DNA of 64,000 nt from CAZYHS01 sp964647545 (lineage in GTDB: Bacteria > UBA10199 > GCA-002796325 > 1-14-0-20-49-13): positions 1-64,000 of the forward strand of contig CAZYHS010000007.1 of the NCBI GenBank assembly GCA_964647545.1, written 5' to 3'. Under the pieces are notes generated by a model. The model had not been told where the DNA came from. It worked only from the letters and a program-made list of their open reading frames with translations, and searched no databases. This document shows, one piece after another, positions 17,207 through 23,925 of the stretch (position 1 is the first letter of the stretch; each line of letters begins with the position of its first letter). The position numbers were made by a program, and so were the translations under genes.

Positions 17207-17395
17207 TTAGCACCCACAACTATCTTTCTTTTTTGTGCTGCTGCAGCAGCAGGTCCCGATGACACCCTTAATAACAACCAACCCGCCCAAAACATAGAGC
17301 GCAACATTCGTCCAACTCGGATTGGCCCAAACAACCGCGACCACAGCCAGTCCCAAAATGATTGTGCAAACGCACGGCGTCCACTTCTTTTCCAT
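17207..17395 (-). CDS. Small inner membrane protein with Cys-rich tail
   Basis: A 62-residue protein with two hydrophobic segments (about 8-25 and 30-46) separated by NPSWTN, then GTCCCSSTKKKDSCGC at the C-terminus. Six Cys (CCC in one run, two in CGC, plus Cys8 and Cys10 at the start) suggest metal binding or a redox role at the membrane face. It is divergent from the ORP-type operon and close to it, so it may share regulation. No family is recognised beyond general similarity to YgaP/DUF2892-type two-helix proteins. Confidence 0.6.
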   Translation of the reverse strand: MEKKWTPCVCTIILGLAVVAVVWANPSWTNVALYVLGGLVVIKGVIGTCCCSSTKKKDSCGC

Positions 17396-17508
17396 ATCTC
17401 CCCCTTTGTTTTTTAAATAACCACCGCCCTTGCCATTAATGAAACCTGTCTTCTAAATCAACCCTTTTCATCTTCCGACCAAAATCGTAAGAAAATAACC
17501 TGTAAATT

Positions 17509-17540
17509 GGCTTGACAAGCCGGCTGGAGGTTATTAACAT
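17509..17540 (+). promoter_or_regulatory. Promoter of the ORP-type operon with a palindrome over the -35 box
   Basis: The -35 box is TTGACA (17512-17517). After 17 bases the -10 box is TAACAT (17535-17540). The -35 box lies inside the perfect palindrome GGCTTG-A-CAAGCC (17509-17521). The ATG of the DUF134 gene lies about 20 bases past the -10 box. The palindrome is well placed for repression, possibly by the DUF134 protein itself. Confidence 0.65.
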
Positions 17541-17559
17541 ATGTTCATTAAGGACTTTT

Positions 17560-17913
17560 ATGGTCAGACCAATCATTAAACGCCGCATCAGCACAACGCC
17601 CTGCGTAAGATACTTTAAGCCCCCCGGAATTCCCCTGCGGGATTTGGCCGAGGTGGTCATCACTGAGGATGCTTTTGAGGCTATCAGGCTGGTCGATCTT
17701 GAGGGGCTCTATCAAGATGCGGCCGCAGAAAAAATGGGAGTTTCCAGACCGACGATAAGCCGAATCTTAGCTTTAGGAAGAAAAGCAATTGCAGATGCTT
17801 TAACCAATGGAAAAGCCATACGAATCGAAGGCGGAAGCGTAACCGTCACCCCGCCCGATTCACAACCGTGCCCAAAAGGACGCAACCGGCGCGGCTGGGG
17901 CTGGAACCGATAA
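17560..17913 (+). CDS. DUF134-family predicted DNA-binding regulator
   Basis: A 117-residue protein from ATG 17560 (MVRPIIKRRISTTP), where this family normally begins. A frame from 17512 would begin inside the -35 box. The middle reads EDAFEAIRLVDLEGLYQDAAAEKMGVSRPTISRIL, which is the sigma-70 region 4/HTH-like part of DUF134 proteins. The C-terminus has a Pro/Gly/Trp tail with one Cys. DUF134 genes are typically the first gene of clusters with NifX-like and MinD-like ATPase genes, exactly as here. It is the probable regulator of the operon. Confidence 0.9.
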   Translation: MVRPIIKRRISTTPCVRYFKPPGIPLRDLAEVVITEDAFEAIRLVDLEGLYQDAAAEKMGVSRPTISRILALGRKAIADALTNGKAIRIEGGSVTVTPPDSQPCPKGRNRRGWGWNR

Positions 17914-17941
17914 GCCTGCAAAACAGGTAAAAGGAGGCTTT

Positions 17942-18250
17942 ATGCCAAGAGGAGATGGAACGGGACCGACAGGACAAGGGAGAATGACCGGCCGAGGGAT
18001 GGGATTTTGTGCCGGCTTTGCCAATGCCGTACGTGGTTTCTTTGGAGGCGCTCGCAGAGGAGCTCCTTTGGGCCGAGGGATGGGGCGCGGCTGGTGCAGA
18101 AATACAAATAGCGGTTTCCCCTCCTATCGCAACTCAAATATCAGCGCGCAAGACGAAAAAGAACGCGTGAATGAAGAGATAAAAGCGCTGCAATCTGAAT
18201 TGGAAGACTTAAAAAAATATCTGGCAGATCTAGATAAAGATCAAAAGTGA
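17942..18250 (+). CDS. DUF5320-like Gly-rich protein with coiled-coil tail
   Basis: A 102-residue protein with a good AAAAGGAGGC ribosome site. It opens MPRGDGTGPTGQGRMTGRGMGFC, the typical DUF5320 start. Residues about 5-60 are rich in Gly, Arg and aromatics with two Cys, and about 65-100 form a charged heptad helix (KERVNEEIKALQSELEDLKKYLADL). Such proteins occur throughout NifX/MinD-type ATPase clusters, and their job is unknown. A scaffold or adaptor role is an inference from the disordered-plus-coiled-coil layout. Confidence 0.85.
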   Translation: MPRGDGTGPTGQGRMTGRGMGFCAGFANAVRGFFGGARRGAPLGRGMGRGWCRNTNSGFPSYRNSNISAQDEKERVNEEIKALQSELEDLKKYLADLDKDQK

Positions 18251-18258
18251 GAACAACT

Positions 18259-18618
18259 ATGAAAATCGCAATTTCCGCAAACAATAAAACTTCGGACGGA
18301 GAAGTTGACCCACGCTTCGGACGTGCAAGCTACTTTGCAATTTATGAAACCGACACTAACGCGCTCGATTTCGTAAATAACGACCAAAATATGAACGCAC
18401 CCAGCGGCGCAGGAATTCAAGCGGCGCAAAACGTAATTGCCACAGGAGCAAAAGCCGTCATCACCGGCAATTGCGGGCCTAAGGCCTTCAAAACATTGAA
18501 CGCAGCCGGCGTTAAAATTATCACCGGCGCATCGGGGACGATCAAAGAAACGATCGAAAGATACAAAAAAGGCGAATTAAAAGAGGCCGAAGCGGCAAAT
18601 GTCGATGGACACTGGTAA
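18259..18618 (+). CDS. NifX/NifB-like (ORP-type) protein
   Basis: A 119-residue protein of the dinitrogenase iron-molybdenum cofactor biosynthesis family. The start ATG 18259 gives the family opening MKIAISANNKTSDGEVDPRFGRASYFAIYE. A GTG at 18247 overlapping the previous stop is less likely. The PRFGR motif and the alternating beta/alpha pattern to GAKAVITGNCGPKAF are typical. In Desulfovibrio a protein of this fold (the orange protein) carries a Mo-Cu-S cluster, so this one may bind a metal cluster. No Cys pair was found beyond that in ITGNCGP. It is followed with overlap by a MinD-like ATPase. Confidence 0.87.
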   Translation: MKIAISANNKTSDGEVDPRFGRASYFAIYETDTNALDFVNNDQNMNAPSGAGIQAAQNVIATGAKAVITGNCGPKAFKTLNAAGVKIITGASGTIKETIERYKKGELKEAEAANVDGHW

Positions 18619-19483
18619 TATGGCCCAAGCTAGAAAAATAAAAATCGCGATCGGTAGCGGAAAAGGCGGAACCGGAAAAACCACGCTGTCGGTGGGATTG
18701 GCGTTGGCACTAAGTGACTCCGGCGTCCCGATTCAACTTATGGATTGCGATGTAGAAGAACCGAACGCCCACCTTTTTTTAAAATTAACAAACGAAAAAG
18801 GCCGCCCCGTCGAAGTTTTCGTGCCGGAGATAGACACTAATCTGTGCACGCTATGCGGAGATTGCGCGAAATTTTGCCAATTCAAAGCGCTGGCCGCAAT
18901 TCCAAACTCGTCGATACTCATATTTAAAGAAATGTGCCACGGCTGCGGCGGCTGCGAAATAGTCTGCCCCAAAAGGGCCATAAAAGAAATTCCACGTGAA
19001 ATAGGCACAATTAAGTCCTCTCAAGCCGGCAATATCGATTTTATCTACGGGCTTCTCAACGTCGGCGAAGCCATGGCCACGCCCGTCATTAAAACATTAA
19101 AGGAGCTTTCTGATCCGACACGAACAGTAATTTTCGACGCCCCGCCGGGGGCGGCGTGCTCTTTTGTAGAAACGGTCTTAGATTCGGATTATTGCATCTT
19201 GGTAACTGAGCCTACTCCGTTCGGGCTGTTTGATCTTACAATTGCAGTCGAAGTCGTTAAAAAGATCGGCGTCCCCTTCGGAGTCGTCATTAATAGAGCC
19301 GATATCGGAGACGAAGGCGTTGTAAAATTTTGCGACAAAAACAAGATCCCGGTGCTGATGAAAATTCCGTACGATAAAAAAGTGGCGGTCGCCTACTCCA
19401 AAGGAATCCCGATAACCGAAGTCGGAGAAGGATACAAAAAGCAGCTTTTGGAAATGTACGAATCGATAAAGGCTCTTGTATGA
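18599..19483 (+). CDS. MinD/ParA-like ATPase with inserted 4Fe-4S ferredoxin domain (first of two)
   Basis: A 294-residue protein. The start could instead be 18620 (MAQARK). The deviant Walker A GSGKGGTGKTT lies at about residues 19-29, which places it in the MinD/Mrp P-loop class. Inserted after the first strand region is a two-cluster ferredoxin domain, CTLCGDCAKFCQ and CHGCGGCEIVCP (about 83-125). The Walker B-like FDAPPGAACSFVE and the segment VVINRADIGD follow. It overlaps the preceding NifX-like gene and, by 4 bases, the next ATPase, so the proteins are likely made in fixed ratio. The proposed role is ATP-driven metal or Fe-S cluster handling in the ORP complex. Confidence 0.9.
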   Translation: MSMDTGNMAQARKIKIAIGSGKGGTGKTTLSVGLALALSDSGVPIQLMDCDVEEPNAHLFLKLTNEKGRPVEVFVPEIDTNLCTLCGDCAKFCQFKALAAIPNSSILIFKEMCHGCGGCEIVCPKRAIKEIPREIGTIKSSQAGNIDFIYGLLNVGEAMATPVIKTLKELSDPTRTVIFDAPPGAACSFVETVLDSDYCILVTEPTPFGLFDLTIAVEVVKKIGVPFGVVINRADIGDEGVVKFCDKNKIPVLMKIPYDKKVAVAYSKGIPITEVGEGYKKQLLEMYESIKALV

Positions 19484-20349
19484 AAGAAATCGTGGTCATA
19501 AGCGGCAAAGGAGGGACCGGTAAAACCAGCGTGACGGCTTGCTTTGCCCACCTTGCCGAAAATGCCGTGCTTGCCGACTGCGATGTCGATGCGGCCGATC
19601 TTCATTTGATATTGAAACCAAACGTCAGAGAATCTGGCGAGTTCAAAGCCGGCAAGGTCGGCGTTATCGATCAAAAGAGCTGTACACTATGCGGAGCATG
19701 CCGCATTCGATGCAGATTCGGCGCGGTAAAAATGCAGGACGGATTCTATCACATCGATAAAATATCGTGCGAAGGGTGCAAAGTCTGCGAACTTGTCTGC
19801 CCTTGCGATGCGATACGATTCGAGGAAAAAGTGAGCGGCGACTGGTTCTTTGCCGATTCAAAAAAGCATCCGTTCTTTTATGCTCATCTAAGACCCGGCG
19901 AAGAAAACTCGGGCAAGCTGGTTTCGCTTGTGCGCGGCAAGGCAAGAGAACATGCGAAAAATAATAATATAGAGACGATAATCATAGACGGTCCGCCGGG
20001 GATTGGCTGCCCCGTCATCGCCTCGCTGGGCGGAGTGAATTTAGCTCTGATAGTAACCGAACCGACACAATCGGGAATGCACGATCTTAAAAGGATATTT
20101 GAGCTGACAAAACACTTCAATATCCCTACGTGCGTTTGCATCAATAAGTTCGATCTGAATACAGAGATAACCAAGGATATCGAAGATTTTTGCAGAATTA
20201 GAAACGTGGATGTGGTCGGAAAAATCCCCTACGATGCCATTGTTACAAAGGCAATGTTGCAAGGCTTGAGCGTAGTCGAATTTTCGGAGGGGCCCGTTTC
20301 CGAAGAAATAAAAAATATCTGGAGTCGTCTTAACAATAAACAACCGTAA
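19480..20349 (+). CDS. MinD/ParA-like ATPase with inserted 4Fe-4S ferredoxin domain (second of two)
   Basis: A 289-residue relative of the preceding gene (VVISGKGGTGKTSVT, then CTLCGACRIRCR and CEGCKVCELVCP, then DGPPGIGCPVIASL). It starts within the stop of the first ATPase (ATGA at 19480-19483), and the two probably form a heterodimer, as paired ATPases do in ORP-type clusters. The key P-loop Lys is present in both. It acts in the cytoplasm or at the membrane surface. The substrate is not evident. Confidence 0.9.
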   Translation: MKEIVVISGKGGTGKTSVTACFAHLAENAVLADCDVDAADLHLILKPNVRESGEFKAGKVGVIDQKSCTLCGACRIRCRFGAVKMQDGFYHIDKISCEGCKVCELVCPCDAIRFEEKVSGDWFFADSKKHPFFYAHLRPGEENSGKLVSLVRGKAREHAKNNNIETIIIDGPPGIGCPVIASLGGVNLALIVTEPTQSGMHDLKRIFELTKHFNIPTCVCINKFDLNTEITKDIEDFCRIRNVDVVGKIPYDAIVTKAMLQGLSVVEFSEGPVSEEIKNIWSRLNNKQP

Positions 20350-20365
20350 AAAAAGGAGACTAGTC

Positions 20366-20704
20366 ATGAAAATTGCGATCCCGCTGGCGAATGGAAAACT
20401 GTCGATGCATTTCGGTCATTGTGAGGAGTTCGCACTGATAGAAGTTGACGAAAGCACAAAGGCAATAAAAGGTAAGACAATTCTGGCCGCACCTCCGCAT
20501 GAACCGGGGCTGTTGCCGTCATGGCTCGCAAATAAGGGCGCCGACACTATTCTGGCCGGAGGCATGGGGGCCCGCGCACAGGGACTTTTTGCCGAAAAAA
20601 ATATAAAGGTGGTCGTAGGAATTAGAGAAGGCGCGCCCGAAGATATCGTTTCCGCCTATCTTAACAATACGCTATCCACCGGCGAAAATCTTTGCGATCA
20701 TTAA
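20366..20704 (+). CDS. NifX-like protein, ORP candidate
   Basis: A 112-residue protein with AAAAAAGGAGAC before the ATG. It starts MKIAIPLANGKLSMHFGHCEEFALIEVD, the MHFGHCEEF signature of the NifX/ORP fold, in which the His-rich loop contributes to metal-cluster binding in related proteins. The middle has ADTILAGGMGARAQGLFAEKNIKVVVG. This resembles ORP from Desulfovibrio more than the NifX-like gene upstream does. The two NifX-like genes flank the two ATPases in one operon. Confidence 0.87.
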   Translation: MKIAIPLANGKLSMHFGHCEEFALIEVDESTKAIKGKTILAAPPHEPGLLPSWLANKGADTILAGGMGARAQGLFAEKNIKVVVGIREGAPEDIVSAYLNNTLSTGENLCDH

Positions 20705-20773
20705 ATAACCGCGCCCCAATTACACTAAGCTAAAAGTATGGATAAGTTTGTGTTCTAAGGAGAAACGCTAAGA

Positions 20774-21154
20774 ATGATTGTATATTCTGAAAAAGTATTG
20801 AGATATTTTTTCCAACCTAAATTTGTTGGCACCATCGAAAATGCGGACGCGGTTGGTGTGGTCGGCGATCCTTCCTGCGGAGACCAGCTAAATTTATGGC
20901 TGAAGATCGAAAACGGCGTAATTGCCGACATTAAATTCAAATGTTTCGGCTGTCCCGCTGCGATTGCAACCTCAGAGGCACTTTGCGAGCTTGCTTTGAA
21001 CAAAAGCCTGAACGAAGCGTATCAAATAACCGACGAAATGGTTGCAGAACACCTCTTCGGACTGCCACCTGAAAAATTCCATTGCTCCAACCTCGGTTCT
21101 TCTGCTTTAAAGAGCGCCATCGACGATTATAACGACCGCATCAAAAAATCATAA
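20774..21154 (+). CDS. IscU/NifU N-terminal-like Fe-S scaffold
   Basis: A 126-residue protein starting at 20774 after a TAAGGAGAAACGCTAAG ribosome site. The IscU signature is present: GDPSCGD (about 33-39), FKCFGCPAAIATSE (about 57-70) and HCSNLG (about 105-110), which holds the three conserved Cys. The full-length IscU fold is about 125 residues, which matches. It builds Fe-S clusters for transfer to other proteins, here perhaps to the ferredoxin ATPases just upstream. It could be in the same transcription unit, 69 bases after the ORP gene. Confidence 0.9.
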   Translation: MIVYSEKVLRYFFQPKFVGTIENADAVGVVGDPSCGDQLNLWLKIENGVIADIKFKCFGCPAAIATSEALCELALNKSLNEAYQITDEMVAEHLFGLPPEKFHCSNLGSSALKSAIDDYNDRIKKS

Positions 21155-21197
21155 ACGCTAAGCGGATGATTACAAGCGGCAGAACCGAGGCAAGAGT

Positions 21198-21959
21198 ATG
21201 AAGCAATGGTACGAATCGCTGTTCGAAAATTACTCCCATAAATACGACGGCGAACCTTTTGTGCAAGGGACGGCCGGAGAATGCGATTTTATCGAGCAGG
21301 AGATCGGGCAAAATAAATCTATAAAAATTCTCGACATCGGGTGCGGCACGGGCCGACATTCAATTGAACTGACAAAACGCGGATATAACATTACCGGCGT
21401 CGACCTCTCCGAAAATCAGATCAAACGCGCGAGAGAAAAGGCGCAAGAAGCGGGCCTTAGCATTAATTTTCAAACGCAAGACGCGCGAAAGCTGCCGTTT
21501 GACGGCGAATTCGATCTGGCAATCATGCTCTGCGAAGGGGGTTTTTCACTTATGGAAACCGACGAGATGAACTTTGAAATTCTCAAGAGCGCAACTAGAG
21601 CGCTCAAAGGCAAAGGTAAATTCATCTTCACAACGCTAAACGGACCCTTCCCCCTCTTTCATTCGGTCAGCGACTTTTATAAATCGGCGCAAAAAGACGG
21701 CCAGTCGCAGTGCAAAGAATGTTCCTTCGACCTAATGACCTTTCGCGACCACAACACCGCGGTATTCGAAGATGACTCCGGCAATAAAAAAGAGCTAAAG
21801 TGCAACGAACGTTATTACGTTCCGAGCGAAATAACTTGGCTTCTTAAATCGCTCGGCTTCAAAAAGATCGACATCTTCGGCGCAAAGCTCGGCGCCTATT
21901 CGCGAAACGACAAGCTCACGACCGATGATTTTGAAATGCTCGTCGTTGCCGAAAAATGA
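21198..21959 (+). CDS. Class I SAM-dependent methyltransferase
   Basis: A 253-residue protein. The SAM-binding motif I is ILDIGCGTGRHSIELTKRG (about residues 40-58), the second acidic motif is GVDLSENQI, and motif IV is DLAIMLCEGGFSL. The length fits a small-molecule methyltransferase. The substrate is unknown. It is convergent with the cupin gene, with a 24-base gap. There are no clear clues from neighbours beyond the metal and Fe-S genes before it. Confidence 0.85.
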   Translation: MKQWYESLFENYSHKYDGEPFVQGTAGECDFIEQEIGQNKSIKILDIGCGTGRHSIELTKRGYNITGVDLSENQIKRAREKAQEAGLSINFQTQDARKLPFDGEFDLAIMLCEGGFSLMETDEMNFEILKSATRALKGKGKFIFTTLNGPFPLFHSVSDFYKSAQKDGQSQCKECSFDLMTFRDHNTAVFEDDSGNKKELKCNERYYVPSEITWLLKSLGFKKIDIFGAKLGAYSRNDKLTTDDFEMLVVAEK

Positions 21960-21983
21960 ACGAATGGCGGCTCAAAGCTGTGC

Positions 21984-22289
21984 CTATTTCTTGATCATCA
22001 CCAGCATCATCTTGAACTTTTCAAGCGCCTTTAAAGCGTGCGGTTTGTTTGCGGGCATAATTATCATTTCGCCGGCGCTAAGGTTGAACGGCTCTCCGGC
22101 AATCGTGATTTCGGCTCTTCCGTCGATAATCTGCACGAGCGCATCGAACGGAGCCGTGTGTTCGCTCAAGCCTTGCCCAACGTCGAAGGCAAATATCGTG
22201 ACCCCACCGGCGTCTTTTCTGATAACCTCGCTGCTGACCACCGAATTTTCCTGATAATTTACCAGCTCACAAAGTTTTTTAGGTTTCAT
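21984..22289 (-). CDS. Small cupin-domain protein
   Basis: A 101-residue protein that is one cupin barrel. The motif SEHTAPFDALVQIIDGRAEITIAGE (about 41-65) is cupin motif 1, with one His and a Glu-poor second position. PANKPHALKA (about 80-90) is motif 2, with one His. Two of the usual four metal ligands are therefore evident. It probably binds a small molecule or metal. It is divergent from the lipoprotein gene at 22421. Confidence 0.85.
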   Translation of the reverse strand: MKPKKLCELVNYQENSVVSSEVIRKDAGGVTIFAFDVGQGLSEHTAPFDALVQIIDGRAEITIAGEPFNLSAGEMIIMPANKPHALKALEKFKMMLVMIKK

Positions 22290-22390
22290 GCGCTACAAAA
22301 TAGCAGAAAAAACCTGTCTCTCAAGCAGATTATTTTAAACCGGAACTTTACAATTGAGTTTATATGAAATGAGTTGTAATTCTTTAGAAA

Positions 22391-22412
22391 GCTCCTAGAA
22401 AAAAGTAGGAGC
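22391..22412 (+). promoter_or_regulatory. Hairpin that traps the ribosome binding site of the lipoprotein gene
   Basis: GCTCCTA (22391-22397), an eight-base A-rich loop, then TAGGAGC (22406-22412). The AGGAG ribosome site, 9 bases before the ATG at 22421, is part of the right arm. A 7-bp perfect stem would hide it, which fits a translation switch. Confidence 0.5.
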
Positions 22413-22420
22413 GCTAACAA

Positions 22421-23080
22421 ATGAAAACAATATTCAAAATTTTCGCGGCGATTTTAATTTTGTCGGCAACGCTATCGTGCGGGGGCGGCAGCGGAGGTTC
22501 AGCCCCCAGCCAAAGACCGGTGCTCTATAATCTCGCCGTCAGTCTTAACGATTTTGACTTCACGGCGCTCAAAGCCGACAACGAACGAAACCCCTACATT
22601 GCCTTTGGCGCCCCGTTCAAAGATACGTTCCTCAACGCAACATTCGAATATTATCCAAACGCCGGCAGCACAGTCGTCTCACCCGTAAGCGGCACTATTA
22701 TCGAGCTCGAATACGATGAAAACCCCGGCGATTACAGCATTTCTATCGAAGCCCCAAACGCGCAAGACTGGAAAATTATCATCGACCACGTGCTGGAGCC
22801 GACAATTAAGATCGGCGATTCGGTCACAGCAGGTCAAACGCTTGGCGTTGTCGGAGTGTGGGAAAAGAGTTTCGGTCGCACAGAGTTGCAGATTTTTAAC
22901 AACAACGACAAGTTAAGCTATTGCCCCACCGCTTTTCTATCGAGCGAGGTTTCCAGTTTAATTCTTGATGAGCTAACGGCGTTCATGCGCAGCTGGATGA
23001 ATTTTATCGGCAATCAAAGCGCGTACGAAATCGAAAAAATGAATCCTGCAGGTTGCCTAGCCGAAAAAGTGCAGGGTTAA
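22421..23080 (+). CDS. Lipoprotein with degenerate M23/LytM-like domain
   Basis: A 219-residue protein with lipobox ATLSC (Cys20) followed by GGGSGGS. Residues about 65-160 read VVSPVSGTIIEL...DWKIIIDHVLE...IKIGDSVTAGQTLGVVG, which is the biotinyl-like hairpin seen in M23/LytM peptidases. The HxH of active peptidases is not visible, so it is likely non-catalytic. It probably sits on the outer or inner membrane facing the periplasm. It may be regulated by the hairpin upstream. Confidence 0.7.
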   Translation: MKTIFKIFAAILILSATLSCGGGSGGSAPSQRPVLYNLAVSLNDFDFTALKADNERNPYIAFGAPFKDTFLNATFEYYPNAGSTVVSPVSGTIIELEYDENPGDYSISIEAPNAQDWKIIIDHVLEPTIKIGDSVTAGQTLGVVGVWEKSFGRTELQIFNNNDKLSYCPTAFLSSEVSSLILDELTAFMRSWMNFIGNQSAYEIEKMNPAGCLAEKVQG

Positions 23081-23099
23081 TTTAGGAAGCAAAATTCTC

Positions 23100-23888
23100 A
23101 TGCCATTTTTCAAACACAACGGCATTAAAATTCACTACGAAAGATGCGGGAGCGGGCCGGCCATGCTTTTTATAAACGGGCTCGGCATGGACAAAAGTTC
23201 CCTTGAGCCCCTAGCCGGCCGCGTAGCAGATTCATTTTCGGTCACAACCTACGACATGCGCTGTGCCGGAGAGAGCGATAAGCCCGATGAACGTTTTGTC
23301 ATCTCGGACATTGCCGACGAAGCCATTGCACTTTTAAACCATCTCAAAATTCAAAGAACGAGCGTGCTCGGCTTTTCAATGGGAGGAATGATCGCGATCG
23401 ACCTTGCGCTGCGTTATCCCGAACGTGTCGAATCGCTGTTTTTAATAGCGACGAGCGCGTCACCTCACAAGCCCTACCCGACTTCTCCCGATGTCATGAA
23501 AATCTTCCGCCGGACAGACGTCTGCAATGAATTGCTCGCAAAGGTTTACGAGATCGCGTTTGGCTCAAAATATAAATCCAAGATATCCGCTGACGACTTC
23601 ATTTCGTTCAGATTGAAGGATACCAACCCTCAGCCGGCTTACGCCTATCTCCGTCAACTAGACGCGCTTGAAGAGTTCGACGCAACAGACGCCGTCGAAA
23701 AAATCACTGCAAAAACCATTATCGTCGCCGGCGCCGAAGATAAAATGATCCCGCCTGAAAATTCCAAATGGCTCGCCGAAAGGGTCGTGGGCTCGCAAAT
23801 CCACGTCTTAGAAGGCATTGGCCACATGGTTCCAGTAGAGGCCACAGACGAACTGGCAGAAATCATTCTCACGCAAAAAACCAATTAA
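23100..23888 (+). CDS. Alpha/beta hydrolase
   Basis: A 262-residue protein. The nucleophile elbow is GFSMGG (Ser at about 96), and the oxyanion-type loop is FINGLGMDKSS. An acid residue is likely in the segment near 215-225 (AGAEDKMIPPE), and the final His is in GIGHMVPVE (about 245). The fold and length match a lactonase or esterase of the 3-oxoadipate enol-lactonase type. The substrate cannot be told. It is 20 bases after the lipoprotein gene. Confidence 0.88.
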   Translation: MPFFKHNGIKIHYERCGSGPAMLFINGLGMDKSSLEPLAGRVADSFSVTTYDMRCAGESDKPDERFVISDIADEAIALLNHLKIQRTSVLGFSMGGMIAIDLALRYPERVESLFLIATSASPHKPYPTSPDVMKIFRRTDVCNELLAKVYEIAFGSKYKSKISADDFISFRLKDTNPQPAYAYLRQLDALEEFDATDAVEKITAKTIIVAGAEDKMIPPENSKWLAERVVGSQIHVLEGIGHMVPVEATDELAEIILTQKTN

Positions 23889-23925
23889 TCCACTAGACAT
23901 TTTCGTTTCATTTTTATAAACGCGA

